A stretch of 64,000 nt of DNA from an uncultured bacterium (GTDB lineage: Bacteria; Cyanobacteriota; Vampirovibrionia; Gastranaerophilales; Gastranaerophilaceae): contig CATLLJ010000006.1 in NCBI GenBank assembly GCA_950022495.1, positions 1-64,000 on the forward strand, read 5' to 3'. Below are positions 43,067-51,548 of this stretch, piece by piece. Below the pieces are notes generated by a model. That model did no database searches. It was not told the DNA's origin and saw only the letters and a program-made list of their open reading frames with translations. Position numbers and translations under genes: made by a program. The first letter of the stretch is position 1; each line of letters starts with the position of its first letter.

Positions 43067-43096
43067 CGGCACAATAATACAAGTATTATTGTGCCG
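43067..43096. promoter_or_regulatory. Perfect 14-bp inverted repeat upstream of punA
   Basis: CGGCACAATAATAC and its exact complement are separated by two bases. The hairpin is not followed by a T run in either direction, so it is not a textbook terminator. It sits between the stop of the RpoZ-like gene and the punA start and could be an attenuator, processing site or protein-binding palindrome. Confidence 0.6.
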
Positions 43097-43108
43097 TTAT
43101 AAAATTTA

Positions 43109-43348
43109 TTAACCTACCAATCTGTTGTCATCAGCTTCTGATGCTTTTACCATCAAAGCATGCTCAACAGGATTTTCTTTAGTGTAAGTTGTTTCATGAG
43201 TTTCATCAAAACCAAAATCTTCTCTTGCTTTTCTTGCTTGATTTTCATCAACGATTTTTTTTGCAAGTTCAGCAATTTCATATACTAATTTGTATCTGTT
43301 ATCAGAATTTTCATTTAAGTCCCATGCTACTTTAATTATTTGATCCAT
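43109..43348 (-). CDS. rpoZ: Probable RNA polymerase omega subunit, divergent
   Basis: 79 residues from the ATG at 43348, placed after AGTGAGG; a longer frame adds 23 unlikely residues. The core NRYKLVYEIAELAKKI matches the Rpb6/omega helix (NRY.LV..A..A..) and ENPVEHALMVKA matches the second conserved helix (KPV..AL.E). The insertion between them (ENQARKAREDFGFDE) recalls cyanobacterial omega proteins rather than the short proteobacterial form. Omega supports assembly of the beta' subunit. The call rests on these two motifs only; a small unrelated helical protein is possible. Confidence 0.55.
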   Translation of the reverse strand: MDQIIKVAWDLNENSDNRYKLVYEIAELAKKIVDENQARKAREDFGFDETHETTYTKENPVEHALMVKASEADDNRLVG

Positions 43349-43434
43349 TAAAAACCTCACTTTTATTGTTATAAATTTATAATATAATACAAATAAATTT
43401 TTCGCAAGTGCTGACAAGCCAAGACTGCACTATA

Positions 43435-44418
43435 TTATTCAGAAACTTGAATATAGGCTTTCAAAATTTTATTAGCCACAGTATCATCAATTGCCTGCTG
43501 GAGCTTATCCAGCGGATAAAATGTCGATAGTCCTGAGACTTTAACTTCTTTTGATTTTAATAATTCAAAAGAATCTTTTAAATCGGCTGGAGATGGGGAG
43601 TAACTGCCAAGAACTGTTAATTCACGATAATAAATTTCATTATTTGCATAACCAGTATTCATTGGTGTACTTGAAAATACAAGAATTTTACCGCCATCAC
43701 GAACATATTTTAAAGCTGTTGGCAGAGCCTTATCAGAACCGGAAGTCATAAAGACACCGTCGGCTTTTATACTGTCGCACATTTCAGTAACATTAAATGC
43801 TTCAATGCCGAGACTTTTCAACAATTCAACACGAGAACTAATCAAATCACAGCCCACAACATTCATTCCAAAAGCTTTTAGAGCTTGAGCCATAAGTATT
43901 CCGATTGATCCAAGTCCAACTACAAGAGCTGTTGAATTTTGTCTTAAACCTGCACGTTTTACTGCACGAATACAACACCCTAACGGTTCATAAAACGCAG
44001 CTTCATCATTAGTTAAATTTTCAGGCTTCAAATATGCCACATTCTTTAAATGCTCTTCTGAAACAAAAACCAATTCACTAAAACCGCCGGGTTTAATATT
44101 TGTTTCTTTAAAATGTCTGCACATAGAGACATTACCATTTTTGCAGTACTCACATTTCCCGCAAGGAATATGATGTGATGTAATAATAACATCACCTGTT
44201 TTGAAATCCGTATCGGAATCGATATTAACAATCTTAGCAACAATTTCATGTCCCAAAACCGTGCCATCTTTTGAAATATGCTGTTTAAGTTTAACAATAT
44301 CCGAGCCGCACAAACCGCAGCCTAAAACTTTAACAACAGCACCTTTTCGACCCTGCAAAGCTTCGTTTTCTCTTTCTTTAATAATTATTGTTCCATTTTC
44401 AATTTGAGCTGCTTTCAT
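43435..44418 (-). CDS. Zinc-dependent alcohol dehydrogenase-like protein (MDR)
   Basis: 327 residues. Catalytic zinc motif CGLCGSD and GHEIV, structural zinc CGKCEYCKNGNVSMC, Rossmann fold ALVVGLGSIGILMAQ. The N-terminal first 15 residues are a short variant of the usual MKA start. It has an AGGAGG ribosome site and stands alone after a terminator. Substrate unknown; it resembles sorbitol/threonine dehydrogenases and the gene at 29716. Confidence 0.82.
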   Translation of the reverse strand: MKAAQIENGTIIIKERENEALQGRKGAVVKVLGCGLCGSDIVKLKQHISKDGTVLGHEIVAKIVNIDSDTDFKTGDVIITSHHIPCGKCEYCKNGNVSMCRHFKETNIKPGGFSELVFVSEEHLKNVAYLKPENLTNDEAAFYEPLGCCIRAVKRAGLRQNSTALVVGLGSIGILMAQALKAFGMNVVGCDLISSRVELLKSLGIEAFNVTEMCDSIKADGVFMTSGSDKALPTALKYVRDGGKILVFSSTPMNTGYANNEIYYRELTVLGSYSPSPADLKDSFELLKSKEVKVSGLSTFYPLDKLQQAIDDTVANKILKAYIQVSE

Positions 44419-44445
44419 ATATCCTCCTGCCCAATCTTAACACAA

Positions 44446-44477
44446 AAAAAAGACTGAAATCACTTTCAGTCTTTTTT
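44446..44477 (-). terminator. Terminator of the OPA-family transporter gene
   Basis: AAAAAAGACTGAAA/TTTCAGTCTTTTTT hairpin with a four-base loop, 16 bases past the stop codon of the transporter gene on the minus strand; T runs flank it both ways. Confidence 0.9.
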
Positions 44478-44493
44478 ATATACACCTGTCTAA

Positions 44494-45918
44494 TTAGGCT
44501 TGTTCTTTTACTTTTTTAGCATCTTTTTTGTATTCATCAATTGCTAAAATTGAACAGATTATTAAACAAATAATACCTGATGCTAACCAGAAGTATATTG
44601 CACCATCCCAGTTTTGAACACCGTTTTTACCTAATTTATCAACCAAGAAACCTGTACCTGTAGCTGACAGGAATGCACCTACATAACCAAAGGTTCCGGT
44701 GAAACCTGAAGCTGCTGATGCAACTTTCTTAGAACTTGATTCAACTGCACAAAGTCCGCCAATCATCATTTGAGGACCATAAGTAAATGCCCCTAACAAA
44801 CCAATAATTACATAATTTAAGTTTGTAATAGTGTTAAATTTCAATGCAATGATAGCTATAATTACACCAACTAAATAAATTAAATTAACAGGTGCTCTTT
44901 TGCCTTTAAACATTTTATCCGAAATAACACCGGCACACATTGTTCCGCAAATACCAACTAACGGTAAAGAAGCAATCATACCTGTAGCTTTTTCAAGTCC
45001 GATACCTTTTGCATTTTTCAAATACATAATCATCCAGTCTTCTGCACCAAATCTGATAATGTATACAAATACATAGGCAATAGCTAACAGCCAAAGTGTT
45101 TTATTACATAAAACATATTTTTTGAAGATTTGAACATAAGACATTTCATCTTCTTCTTTTTTATCTTCAGCAGATTGTTGTTTTACTGGTTCATTACGGT
45201 AAACTTCAACATCAGGCAATCCTAATGACTGCGGTCTGTCGCGTAATCTTTCAAACAACCATAGTGCAGTAACTGCAGCTAATATACCCGGAACTAAAAA
45301 TGCAGCTCTCCATCCAAAGTGAGCAGCTATGTAGCCTGCAATAATAAAGCTTAAGAAAGTACCGGTCTGGTGTGAACAAGACCATGCAGCCCATTTTGTT
45401 CCGCGTTCAGAATTTGAATACCAGTAAGTCAAACTTTTAGCAACTGCAGGGAAGCCGGCAGATTGGAACCATCCGCTTACACCCCATAAAAATGCAAGTG
45501 TCCATAATAAAACTACTGCAAACATTTTAGGACTTAATCCTAAAACACCAATAGCACTAGGAGCTAATGCAAATAAAATATTTGCTATCGCTGTCATCAA
45601 AAGTGCTGTTGGGAAAAATTTTCTAACATCTGAGCCGTCAGCAAGAACACCGTTAACAAACTTACCAATACCATAAGTTAAATAAAGTGAACTGCCTAAC
45701 AAACCTAACTCCGTTGCAGAATAATGGAATTCATCCATAATACCCGGTAAGGCTACTGCAATATTTTTCTTACATAGATAAAAAATTGTATAACCAATGA
45801 AACAAGAATAAAACATTCTCAAACGCCAATGTTTATACATAGAATCTACTTTTTCAGAATCCTGAATAGGTTCTGCAATTGGAGGCTCTTTAAAAAATGC
45901 CCCTAATTTTTTAAACAT
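44494..45918 (-). CDS. MFS transporter, organophosphate:phosphate antiporter (GlpT/UhpT) type
   Basis: 474 residues with 12 hydrophobic helices. Family signatures: YTIFYLCKKNIAVALPG in helix 1, LGLLGSSLYLTYGIGKFVNG, the WSCSHQTGTFLSFI region after GTKWAAW (equivalent to the GlpT/UhpT WN..HN segment) and a central cytosolic loop. It probably imports glycerol-3-phosphate or hexose phosphate against phosphate; the exact substrate cannot be read. AGGAG ribosome site. Ten bases separate it from the exonuclease gene upstream on the same strand. Confidence 0.85.
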   Translation of the reverse strand: MFKKLGAFFKEPPIAEPIQDSEKVDSMYKHWRLRMFYSCFIGYTIFYLCKKNIAVALPGIMDEFHYSATELGLLGSSLYLTYGIGKFVNGVLADGSDVRKFFPTALLMTAIANILFALAPSAIGVLGLSPKMFAVVLLWTLAFLWGVSGWFQSAGFPAVAKSLTYWYSNSERGTKWAAWSCSHQTGTFLSFIIAGYIAAHFGWRAAFLVPGILAAVTALWLFERLRDRPQSLGLPDVEVYRNEPVKQQSAEDKKEEDEMSYVQIFKKYVLCNKTLWLLAIAYVFVYIIRFGAEDWMIMYLKNAKGIGLEKATGMIASLPLVGICGTMCAGVISDKMFKGKRAPVNLIYLVGVIIAIIALKFNTITNLNYVIIGLLGAFTYGPQMMIGGLCAVESSSKKVASAASGFTGTFGYVGAFLSATGTGFLVDKLGKNGVQNWDGAIYFWLASGIICLIICSILAIDEYKKDAKKVKEQA

Positions 45919-45928
45919 AATTTTTCTC

Positions 45929-46846
45929 CTATTTGTTATTCTTAATTACTTGAATATTTCTGGTTTCAGTTAATTCTTGTCTGGCATTTTTAAGGATTTC
46001 TCTTTTTTCCTCATCAAGCCCGTGTCCGTTTACAAGTCTGTCAATAAATCCTGTATTCAATTTTGTTGCCTTTTCTAAAGCTCCAATTTCTTCTAAAACA
46101 GGTTTTATAGCATTAAAATCATATCCGAAAGTCTGTTTTGAGTTATAAACCAACATATCGCCTTCTTGCGATGTGACAGGAGTTCCGCCCTGTTCAAAAT
46201 ATAATTTAAATACTGATTTTAAATCCTGCAATTCTGATTGTAATGTTGTTACAGTTTGCTGAATTCTTAAAAATCTTTCAAATAAGTATTCAACATTTTC
46301 AAGCTGTTTATTTTCCCAATCAAACTTTTGCAAGTATAATTTCTTAAGTTTAGGATAAGCCAGAGCCAGTCCCATAGTGTCACCCATTGCACGGTGGTGG
46401 TCTTTCAACTCAACATTAAATTTTTCAGTCAAAGCATTCAAACCATGTGCATCTAGTTCAGGATAAACTTCTTTAAACATCTGCTGGGTGTCAATTCTTT
46501 CATTTTTGATTTCTTCCCCTGTCACACGTTTAGCCGCTTCATTAATAAACATATAATCAAAAATAGCGTTATGTGCAACAATCGGATAATCTCCAATAAA
46601 TTCCAAAATTTGAGGAATTGCCTCAGCTTCAGTTGGAGCATCTGCAACCATTTCCTGCGATATTCCATGAATTGCATAACTTGATTTTCTAATATGTTGT
46701 TCAGGATTTATCAATGTTTGAAATTCGTCTTTAATTTTACCGTTTTCCAAACGAAGAGCCGCAAACTCAACCATTTTTTCTCTGGAGTAATCTAATCCCG
46801 TTGTTTCTGTATCTAAAACTATCTCAATTACTTTTTTTCTTGCCAT
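45929..46846 (-). CDS. DEDDh 3'-5' exonuclease (DnaQ/PolC epsilon-like) domain protein
   Basis: 305 residues. ExoI VLDTETTGLDYSREK, ExoII AHNAIFDYMFI, ExoIII DHHRAMGDTMGLA with the catalytic His: all residues for a two-metal DEDDh nuclease are intact in the first 170 residues. The remainder (to 305) is helical with heptad-like QTVTTLQSELQDLKSVF and no known fold. It may be a proofreading subunit or a repair nuclease. Starts at ATG after TTAGGA and precedes the transporter gene. Confidence 0.85.
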   Translation of the reverse strand: MARKKVIEIVLDTETTGLDYSREKMVEFAALRLENGKIKDEFQTLINPEQHIRKSSYAIHGISQEMVADAPTEAEAIPQILEFIGDYPIVAHNAIFDYMFINEAAKRVTGEEIKNERIDTQQMFKEVYPELDAHGLNALTEKFNVELKDHHRAMGDTMGLALAYPKLKKLYLQKFDWENKQLENVEYLFERFLRIQQTVTTLQSELQDLKSVFKLYFEQGGTPVTSQEGDMLVYNSKQTFGYDFNAIKPVLEEIGALEKATKLNTGFIDRLVNGHGLDEEKREILKNARQELTETRNIQVIKNNK

Positions 46847-46939
46847 TTTCTCGTCCTAATTACATCTGTATAGATAATAGCATAAAAATTTTTTCTATGA
46901 TAGAATGTGAAGAGTTAGTTAAGTTATAGGGGATAAAAC

Positions 46940-47263
46940 ATGGGAAATGTTATAGACGTTACAGAAGAAACTTTTGAAGCTGAAGTTAAAAATTCAGAAA
47001 TTCCGGTTGTTGTAGATTTTTGGGCAACATGGTGCGGACCTTGCAGAAAATTAGGTCCTGTTGTTGAAGAAATTGCTGAAACATATAAAGATAAAGTAAA
47101 ATTTGCAAAGGTTAATGTTGAAGAATGTCTTAACATTGCCAAAACATATTCAGTAAGCGGACTTCCAAGTATTTTAATTTTCAAATCTGGTGAAGCAGTT
47201 GAAAGAATGGCTGGGCTAATGCCAAAATCAACAATCATTTCAAATATTGAAAAACAACTATAA
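46940..47263 (+). CDS. trxA: Thioredoxin
   Basis: 107 residues. Active site WATWCGPCRK with Cys32 and Cys35, cis-Pro loop SVSGLPSILIF and the expected final helix. General dithiol reductant of the cytoplasm, using thioredoxin reductase (not in this window). GGGGAT ribosome site upstream. Transcribed singly and divergent from the exonuclease gene. Confidence 0.95.
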   Translation: MGNVIDVTEETFEAEVKNSEIPVVVDFWATWCGPCRKLGPVVEEIAETYKDKVKFAKVNVEECLNIAKTYSVSGLPSILIFKSGEAVERMAGLMPKSTIISNIEKQL

Positions 47264-47317
47264 TTCCTCACCATAGAACCAATGATACGAACAAAACAAA
47301 ATTTACTTTAAAAAGAA

Positions 47318-47437
47318 TCTTTCTTTGTTCACTTTTTATTTTTGATTGCGATGCAAAAAGAAAATGTAGAACCGAAAAAGAAAAACACGCTTGATTGAAT
47401 GGTTCGAGTCATCAAGGGCAAAGCCCCCGAACCCCTT
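47318..47437. repeat. Dispersed intergenic repeat, copy 2, with inverted-repeat left part
   Basis: 47355-47437 matches bases 1-83 (79 of 83). Left of it, TTTCTTTGTTCAC... pairs imperfectly with the GTAGAACCGAAAAAGAAA segment, forming a long hairpin of pyrimidine and purine runs centred near 47347. The right half again has GGGCAAAGCCC. No transposase or target duplication visible. MITE-like or REP-like, lying between thioredoxin and glucokinase. Confidence 0.7.
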
Positions 47438-47470
47438 GAACTTATTTCATTATCTAGAAATACAACATTT

Positions 47471-47508
47471 AAAAAGGACGGGGTGATTAAAATCACCCCG
47501 TCCTTTTT
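47471..47508 (-). terminator. Terminator of the ROK kinase gene
   Basis: An 18-bp perfect stem (AAAAAGGACGGGGTGATT and its complement) with a two-base loop and T/A runs on both sides, 12 bases past the stop codon. Confidence 0.93.
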
Positions 47509-47519
47509 AAATCCATAAC

Positions 47520-48473
47520 TTATGCATCAATTAACATACTTGCACCGATAACTCCGGCACTATTACCCAATTCAGCAGGAACAATTTCTACTGCTTCTCC
47601 GGCAACAACCATAGCACGTTCTTTTATTGTTCTTCTGATAGGATCAAAAAGTAAATCTCCGGCTTCGGCTACTCCGCCGCCAATAATTACTTTTTCAGGG
47701 TTTAGAAGATTAATTACACTGGTCAAACCTATACCAATATATTCCCCTACAATTTCAAAAATTCTTTTTGCAACAGGGTCGCCTGCTTCAGCAGCTTTTG
47801 CAACCATATAAGGAGTAATTTCTCCGCCTTCAGCTGCTGCCATTTCTCTAAATTTTGTAGATTTTCCGCCCTTAATATAATCTTGAGCCATAGCAACTAT
47901 TGAAGGACCTGAAGCAAAGGCTTCAAGACATCCTGTATCACCGCATCCGCAGATTGGTCCGCCATTCATTTGTAATTTAATATGACCGAGTTCACCGGCA
48001 GCATTTGAAGCTCCGCGTACAACTTTTCCATTAATCACAATACCTGAACCAATACCGGTTCCTACAGTTATACAAATAAAGTTTTCACAGCCTCTGCCGG
48101 CACCAAATTTTAACTCACCTAGAGCAGCACATCTAACGTCATTATCAATACGTGTAGGAATATGAAATTCTTCTTCAATCATTTGAGCAATAGGAACATT
48201 TACCCAGCCCGGAATGTTAGGTGCTAATTTTACCACACCGGTTTTACAATCAACCTGACCGGGGAAATCGAAACCAATACCTTGAATATCTTTTGTTTCA
48301 GTATTTGTTTCCTTCATCAAATCCTTAATTGCTTGCTTAATATTATTAACAGTGTACTCATAACCCATTTTTGCATAGGTTGGAACACTATTAGAATAAA
48401 TAATTTTACCGTCATCAACAAGAGCGATTTTAACATTAGTACCGCCGACATCAATACCTATTCTCTTAGCCAT
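47520..48473 (-). CDS. ROK-family glucokinase
   Basis: 317 residues. N-terminal phosphate motif IGIDVGGTNVKIALVDDG, FDFPGQVD, ICITVGTGIGSGIVINGK, ELGHIKLQ and the ROK zinc cluster CGCGDTGCLEAFASGPSI. Phosphorylates glucose (or a related hexose) with ATP for glycolysis, fitting the glycogen-handling genes in the window. AGAAAGAGAG before the ATG. Transcribed alone. Confidence 0.92.
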   Translation of the reverse strand: MAKRIGIDVGGTNVKIALVDDGKIIYSNSVPTYAKMGYEYTVNNIKQAIKDLMKETNTETKDIQGIGFDFPGQVDCKTGVVKLAPNIPGWVNVPIAQMIEEEFHIPTRIDNDVRCAALGELKFGAGRGCENFICITVGTGIGSGIVINGKVVRGASNAAGELGHIKLQMNGGPICGCGDTGCLEAFASGPSIVAMAQDYIKGGKSTKFREMAAAEGGEITPYMVAKAAEAGDPVAKRIFEIVGEYIGIGLTSVINLLNPEKVIIGGGVAEAGDLLFDPIRRTIKERAMVVAGEAVEIVPAELGNSAGVIGASMLIDA

Positions 48474-48653
48474 AATTCTCTCTTTCTGTTAGTATTTTTA
48501 CTCTATTATGATACCCCAAATATAAACATTGAAAAATTGTAAACATTTGTTACAAAAAACCACTTAAATGTTAAAGATTAAACCTTAAAATGCCGTAATC
48601 CTACATGTACGCACTAAAAGTTACGATAGCGTCAAGTCATCGAAAGGAAAAAA

Positions 48654-50480
48654 ATGGGATTATCAGCAGCACAAGCAAGATTATTAACCATAACAGCCAG
48701 AAAATCTGACTGTGAATTCCAATCTATGACTTTATCACATCAGAAGATTGCACTTTCTCGTAACATGGAAAGACTTTCTAATGAATATCAAAATTCATTA
48801 AATCAAACAAAATTAGTTTATGATTATTATGGAACAAATCAAAGCAGTTTAGCTCTTGATTACGGACTTTTAATGACTCCGTCAATTTATAATGATTATT
48901 ATCCAAAATTAGTAACAGATGCTAAAAACAGAGTTGTATTAAATGCATCATACGCAGCAGCAGCAAGGGCTGCAGGTATTCCGGCAGAAGGTTTATGCGG
49001 AACACCTGATTCAAGTGTACGTAATGCTTTTATTGAAGCACTTGCAGGTCAAAATATAATCACCCCGACTAAAGCTGCAACCATACAAGCAACTTCATAC
49101 GGCAACCAGATCGGTTTAGGAAGTACCGTTTCAGTAAATGCTTCTACTACTGATGTAAATTTTGAAGAATTAATGAGCTTAATTATGGCAAAAACATCCG
49201 ATTCTGCAAGCTATGGTTTTACAATGGGTATAAACTACAGTGAAGCATACAGAAAGGCAACAGGAATAGATTCTAATGGAGATGGAAAAGGTGGTCAAAC
49301 TGATACTCCAGCATTCCCTAGTGGTACTACATCTGAACACTTTGTAATATATAAACCTGATCCTACAACAGGTAAATATGTAGAAGATAAAGATATATCC
49401 GGTGCAGACTCTTCTCAATCTGTAAATCTATATGAATTATTATACGGAGATAACCAATATGTAATCGGTGTTTCTACACCTCAAGGTCAATCTGTACCAG
49501 TACAGGATGCTGCATATTTCCAATTACATTTAATTGGAGAAAGTGAAAATGACCCATCTTTTTTAAACTGGATGACTGATCAATTTAAATCTGTCTTGGG
49601 TGGTACTAATCTTAACGATCAAGCTTTACAATATGCATATAATGCCATATATGATATGATTTATCCGGACAGTTCTATTCAAGATGCTTATGTTAAGGAC
49701 TTCCAAGGAGCCAAAAGAAAAGATCGAACAAAACGTGGACAAAAATACAAAGACCAATTAAAAATGATTGGTACAATAGTTAATACAAACAAACACCATG
49801 GCGGACAATGGGATAGCGTTAAATCAAATGCCAACAATTATTTAGGTTTTACGTACCATGCAAAATCAGATGGTAATGACAGACATGACCACGCAGATAT
49901 TGCAATAAATTTAAATAACATTGCTAAAGTATTCTTAACTGCTTTTGTTGAATATCAGCAAGGTGTTGAAAATTCCACTTATGATTATACTATAGGTAAA
50001 TTAACTGATAAAAGTTTGTATAATCCTGACCGTGATGATTTTCAATTTACAATTGTTTCAGATGCCGAAATTGATAGCGATGATGAAGCTCTAGATGTTT
50101 ACTTCTACGATGCATTATTCAATATGATTTGTACAAGCGGATGGACTGAAAACGATCAAATCAACGATGCACAATATATGCAGGAAATGTTGAAAAGCGG
50201 TATGGTTTACATATCTTCAATTCGAGACGACGGTCATTATTATCAAGGAAACTATGCTACTGACTCATATATCAGAGAAGTTACCGATGATGAAGCCGTA
50301 GCTAGAGCTCAAGCTAAATACAATACAGAAAAAGCTAAAATTGAAAACAAAGAAGATACTATTGATTTAAAAATGAAAAACTTAGATACTGAAATATCAG
50401 CATTAACTCAAGAATACGACACAACCAAATCAGTAATTTCAAAATCTATCGAAAAATCGTTTAAACGATACGATGCATAA
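48654..50480 (+). CDS. Large protein of unknown function with helical ends
   Basis: 608 residues. Residues 1-65 (MGLSAAQARLLTITARKSD, SHQKIALSRNMERLSNEYQNSL) form a long amphipathic helix; the last 80 (AKYNTEKAKIENKEDTIDLK, EISALTQEYDTTKSVISKS) form another. In between, a variable domain has a Ca-loop-like DSNGDGKGG near residue 205, a Thr/Ser-rich part and mixed strands. Paired terminal helices around a variable centre recall flagellin/hook-associated or type III filament proteins; this is only an analogy. No signal peptide. AAAGGA ribosome site and its own terminator. Downstream is a prepilin-like gene. Confidence 0.6.
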   Translation: MGLSAAQARLLTITARKSDCEFQSMTLSHQKIALSRNMERLSNEYQNSLNQTKLVYDYYGTNQSSLALDYGLLMTPSIYNDYYPKLVTDAKNRVVLNASYAAAARAAGIPAEGLCGTPDSSVRNAFIEALAGQNIITPTKAATIQATSYGNQIGLGSTVSVNASTTDVNFEELMSLIMAKTSDSASYGFTMGINYSEAYRKATGIDSNGDGKGGQTDTPAFPSGTTSEHFVIYKPDPTTGKYVEDKDISGADSSQSVNLYELLYGDNQYVIGVSTPQGQSVPVQDAAYFQLHLIGESENDPSFLNWMTDQFKSVLGGTNLNDQALQYAYNAIYDMIYPDSSIQDAYVKDFQGAKRKDRTKRGQKYKDQLKMIGTIVNTNKHHGGQWDSVKSNANNYLGFTYHAKSDGNDRHDHADIAINLNNIAKVFLTAFVEYQQGVENSTYDYTIGKLTDKSLYNPDRDDFQFTIVSDAEIDSDDEALDVYFYDALFNMICTSGWTENDQINDAQYMQEMLKSGMVYISSIRDDGHYYQGNYATDSYIREVTDDEAVARAQAKYNTEKAKIENKEDTIDLKMKNLDTEISALTQEYDTTKSVISKSIEKSFKRYDA

Positions 50481-50498
50481 ACATAAGAAATCAAAATC

Positions 50499-50530
50499 AA
50501 GCGGGATAATACTCCCGCTTTTTTATTTTA
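50499..50530 (+). terminator. Rho-independent terminator
   Basis: AAGCGGG-N8-CCCGCTT followed by T-rich sequence, 19 bases after the stop of the 608-residue gene. Confidence 0.9.
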
Positions 50531-50594
50531 ATTTACTGTTGCCCCTAGACTTTACAGGCGAAATACGATATAATAAATATATGCAAGGAAGCTT

Positions 50595-51539
50595 ATGAGG
50601 ATTGGTTTTATCGTGAGATTTTGGAATAAAAAAACAGCATTTACACTGGCTGAGTTACTTGTAACACTAGGAGTTTTAGGTTCAGTTGCAGCATTAACAC
50701 TTCCTACAATTGCATATAATTACAGAGGTAAAGTTTTAGAACAACAATTTAGATCTACATATAGTGAAATCAAAGAAATAGGTTCAAGAATGAATCTTGA
50801 ACACGGGGATTTAGGTACATTTGCATATAATTGTGTATCTGGTGCTGCTTCGTTTAAATGTGGTGAGCAAAGACCAAATAACGGCGGAAACGTTTATGGC
50901 GGAACTAACCGATGGGCAAGTGAATTTGTAAGTAACCTAACAGGTGGCGGTCCTTTTAATGAAGGAGCTAACAGCGGTACCGGTATTTCTAACACCTTGT
51001 GGCAAATATATAGAAATGCAGGAGCACCAAGAGGACCAAAGTGGTTTGATAAAAGAACAGCAGGAGATGGTCCAGGAATAGTATGTGACAATGGCGGCAT
51101 TTGGACAGACGCAAAAGGAAGAATCTGGACATTTAACGCTGAAAACCAGTTTGTCTGTGTTGACATAAACGGAACAGCCGCACCAAACAGAATGAATGTT
51201 GATACATTTATATTTAAACCAATGAGTGCCAGAGAAATGGCAGTTTATGTATACGATGACCCTGACCATCCTAATAATTATTCAGGTCAATTTGTACCTT
51301 GCGATATCAATAAAATTTCCGGAGATAACTGGGGAAATGCAACGCCGCAGCAAAAAGGATTTGCAAAAGGTTCAGGTTCTGCTGTAGACTGGTGTCCGTT
51401 TAATGAACCATTAGAAAATATAGCACCTAAAATCAAAGACCGATTTGGAAATGTTACAGGTAACAGTCTGAATTCGACAGGTAATAAAACAATGAACCAT
51501 AACAACAACTACTGGAGAGATTACATCGACTACAGATAG
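50595..51539 (+). CDS. Prepilin-like protein, large
   Basis: 314 residues, the longest of the set. Basic leader of about 15 residues, then FTLAELLVTLGVLG and a hydrophobic helix; the cut site is likely before Phe16 (TA|FTL). The globular part contains WTFNAENQFVCVDINGTAAPNRMNVDTFIFK, the family signature, plus Cys pairs and an Asn/Gly-rich C-terminal tail (NVTGNSLNSTGNK). AAGGAAG precedes the ATG. No XRE gene is adjacent to this copy. Confidence 0.8.
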   Translation: MRIGFIVRFWNKKTAFTLAELLVTLGVLGSVAALTLPTIAYNYRGKVLEQQFRSTYSEIKEIGSRMNLEHGDLGTFAYNCVSGAASFKCGEQRPNNGGNVYGGTNRWASEFVSNLTGGGPFNEGANSGTGISNTLWQIYRNAGAPRGPKWFDKRTAGDGPGIVCDNGGIWTDAKGRIWTFNAENQFVCVDINGTAAPNRMNVDTFIFKPMSAREMAVYVYDDPDHPNNYSGQFVPCDINKISGDNWGNATPQQKGFAKGSGSAVDWCPFNEPLENIAPKIKDRFGNVTGNSLNSTGNKTMNHNNNYWRDYIDYR

Positions 51540-51548
51540 TTTTTCATT

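Noticed and set aside
42231-43082. Longer N-terminus for punA
   Set aside because: The extension begins inside the perfect hairpin and adds residues absent in the family.
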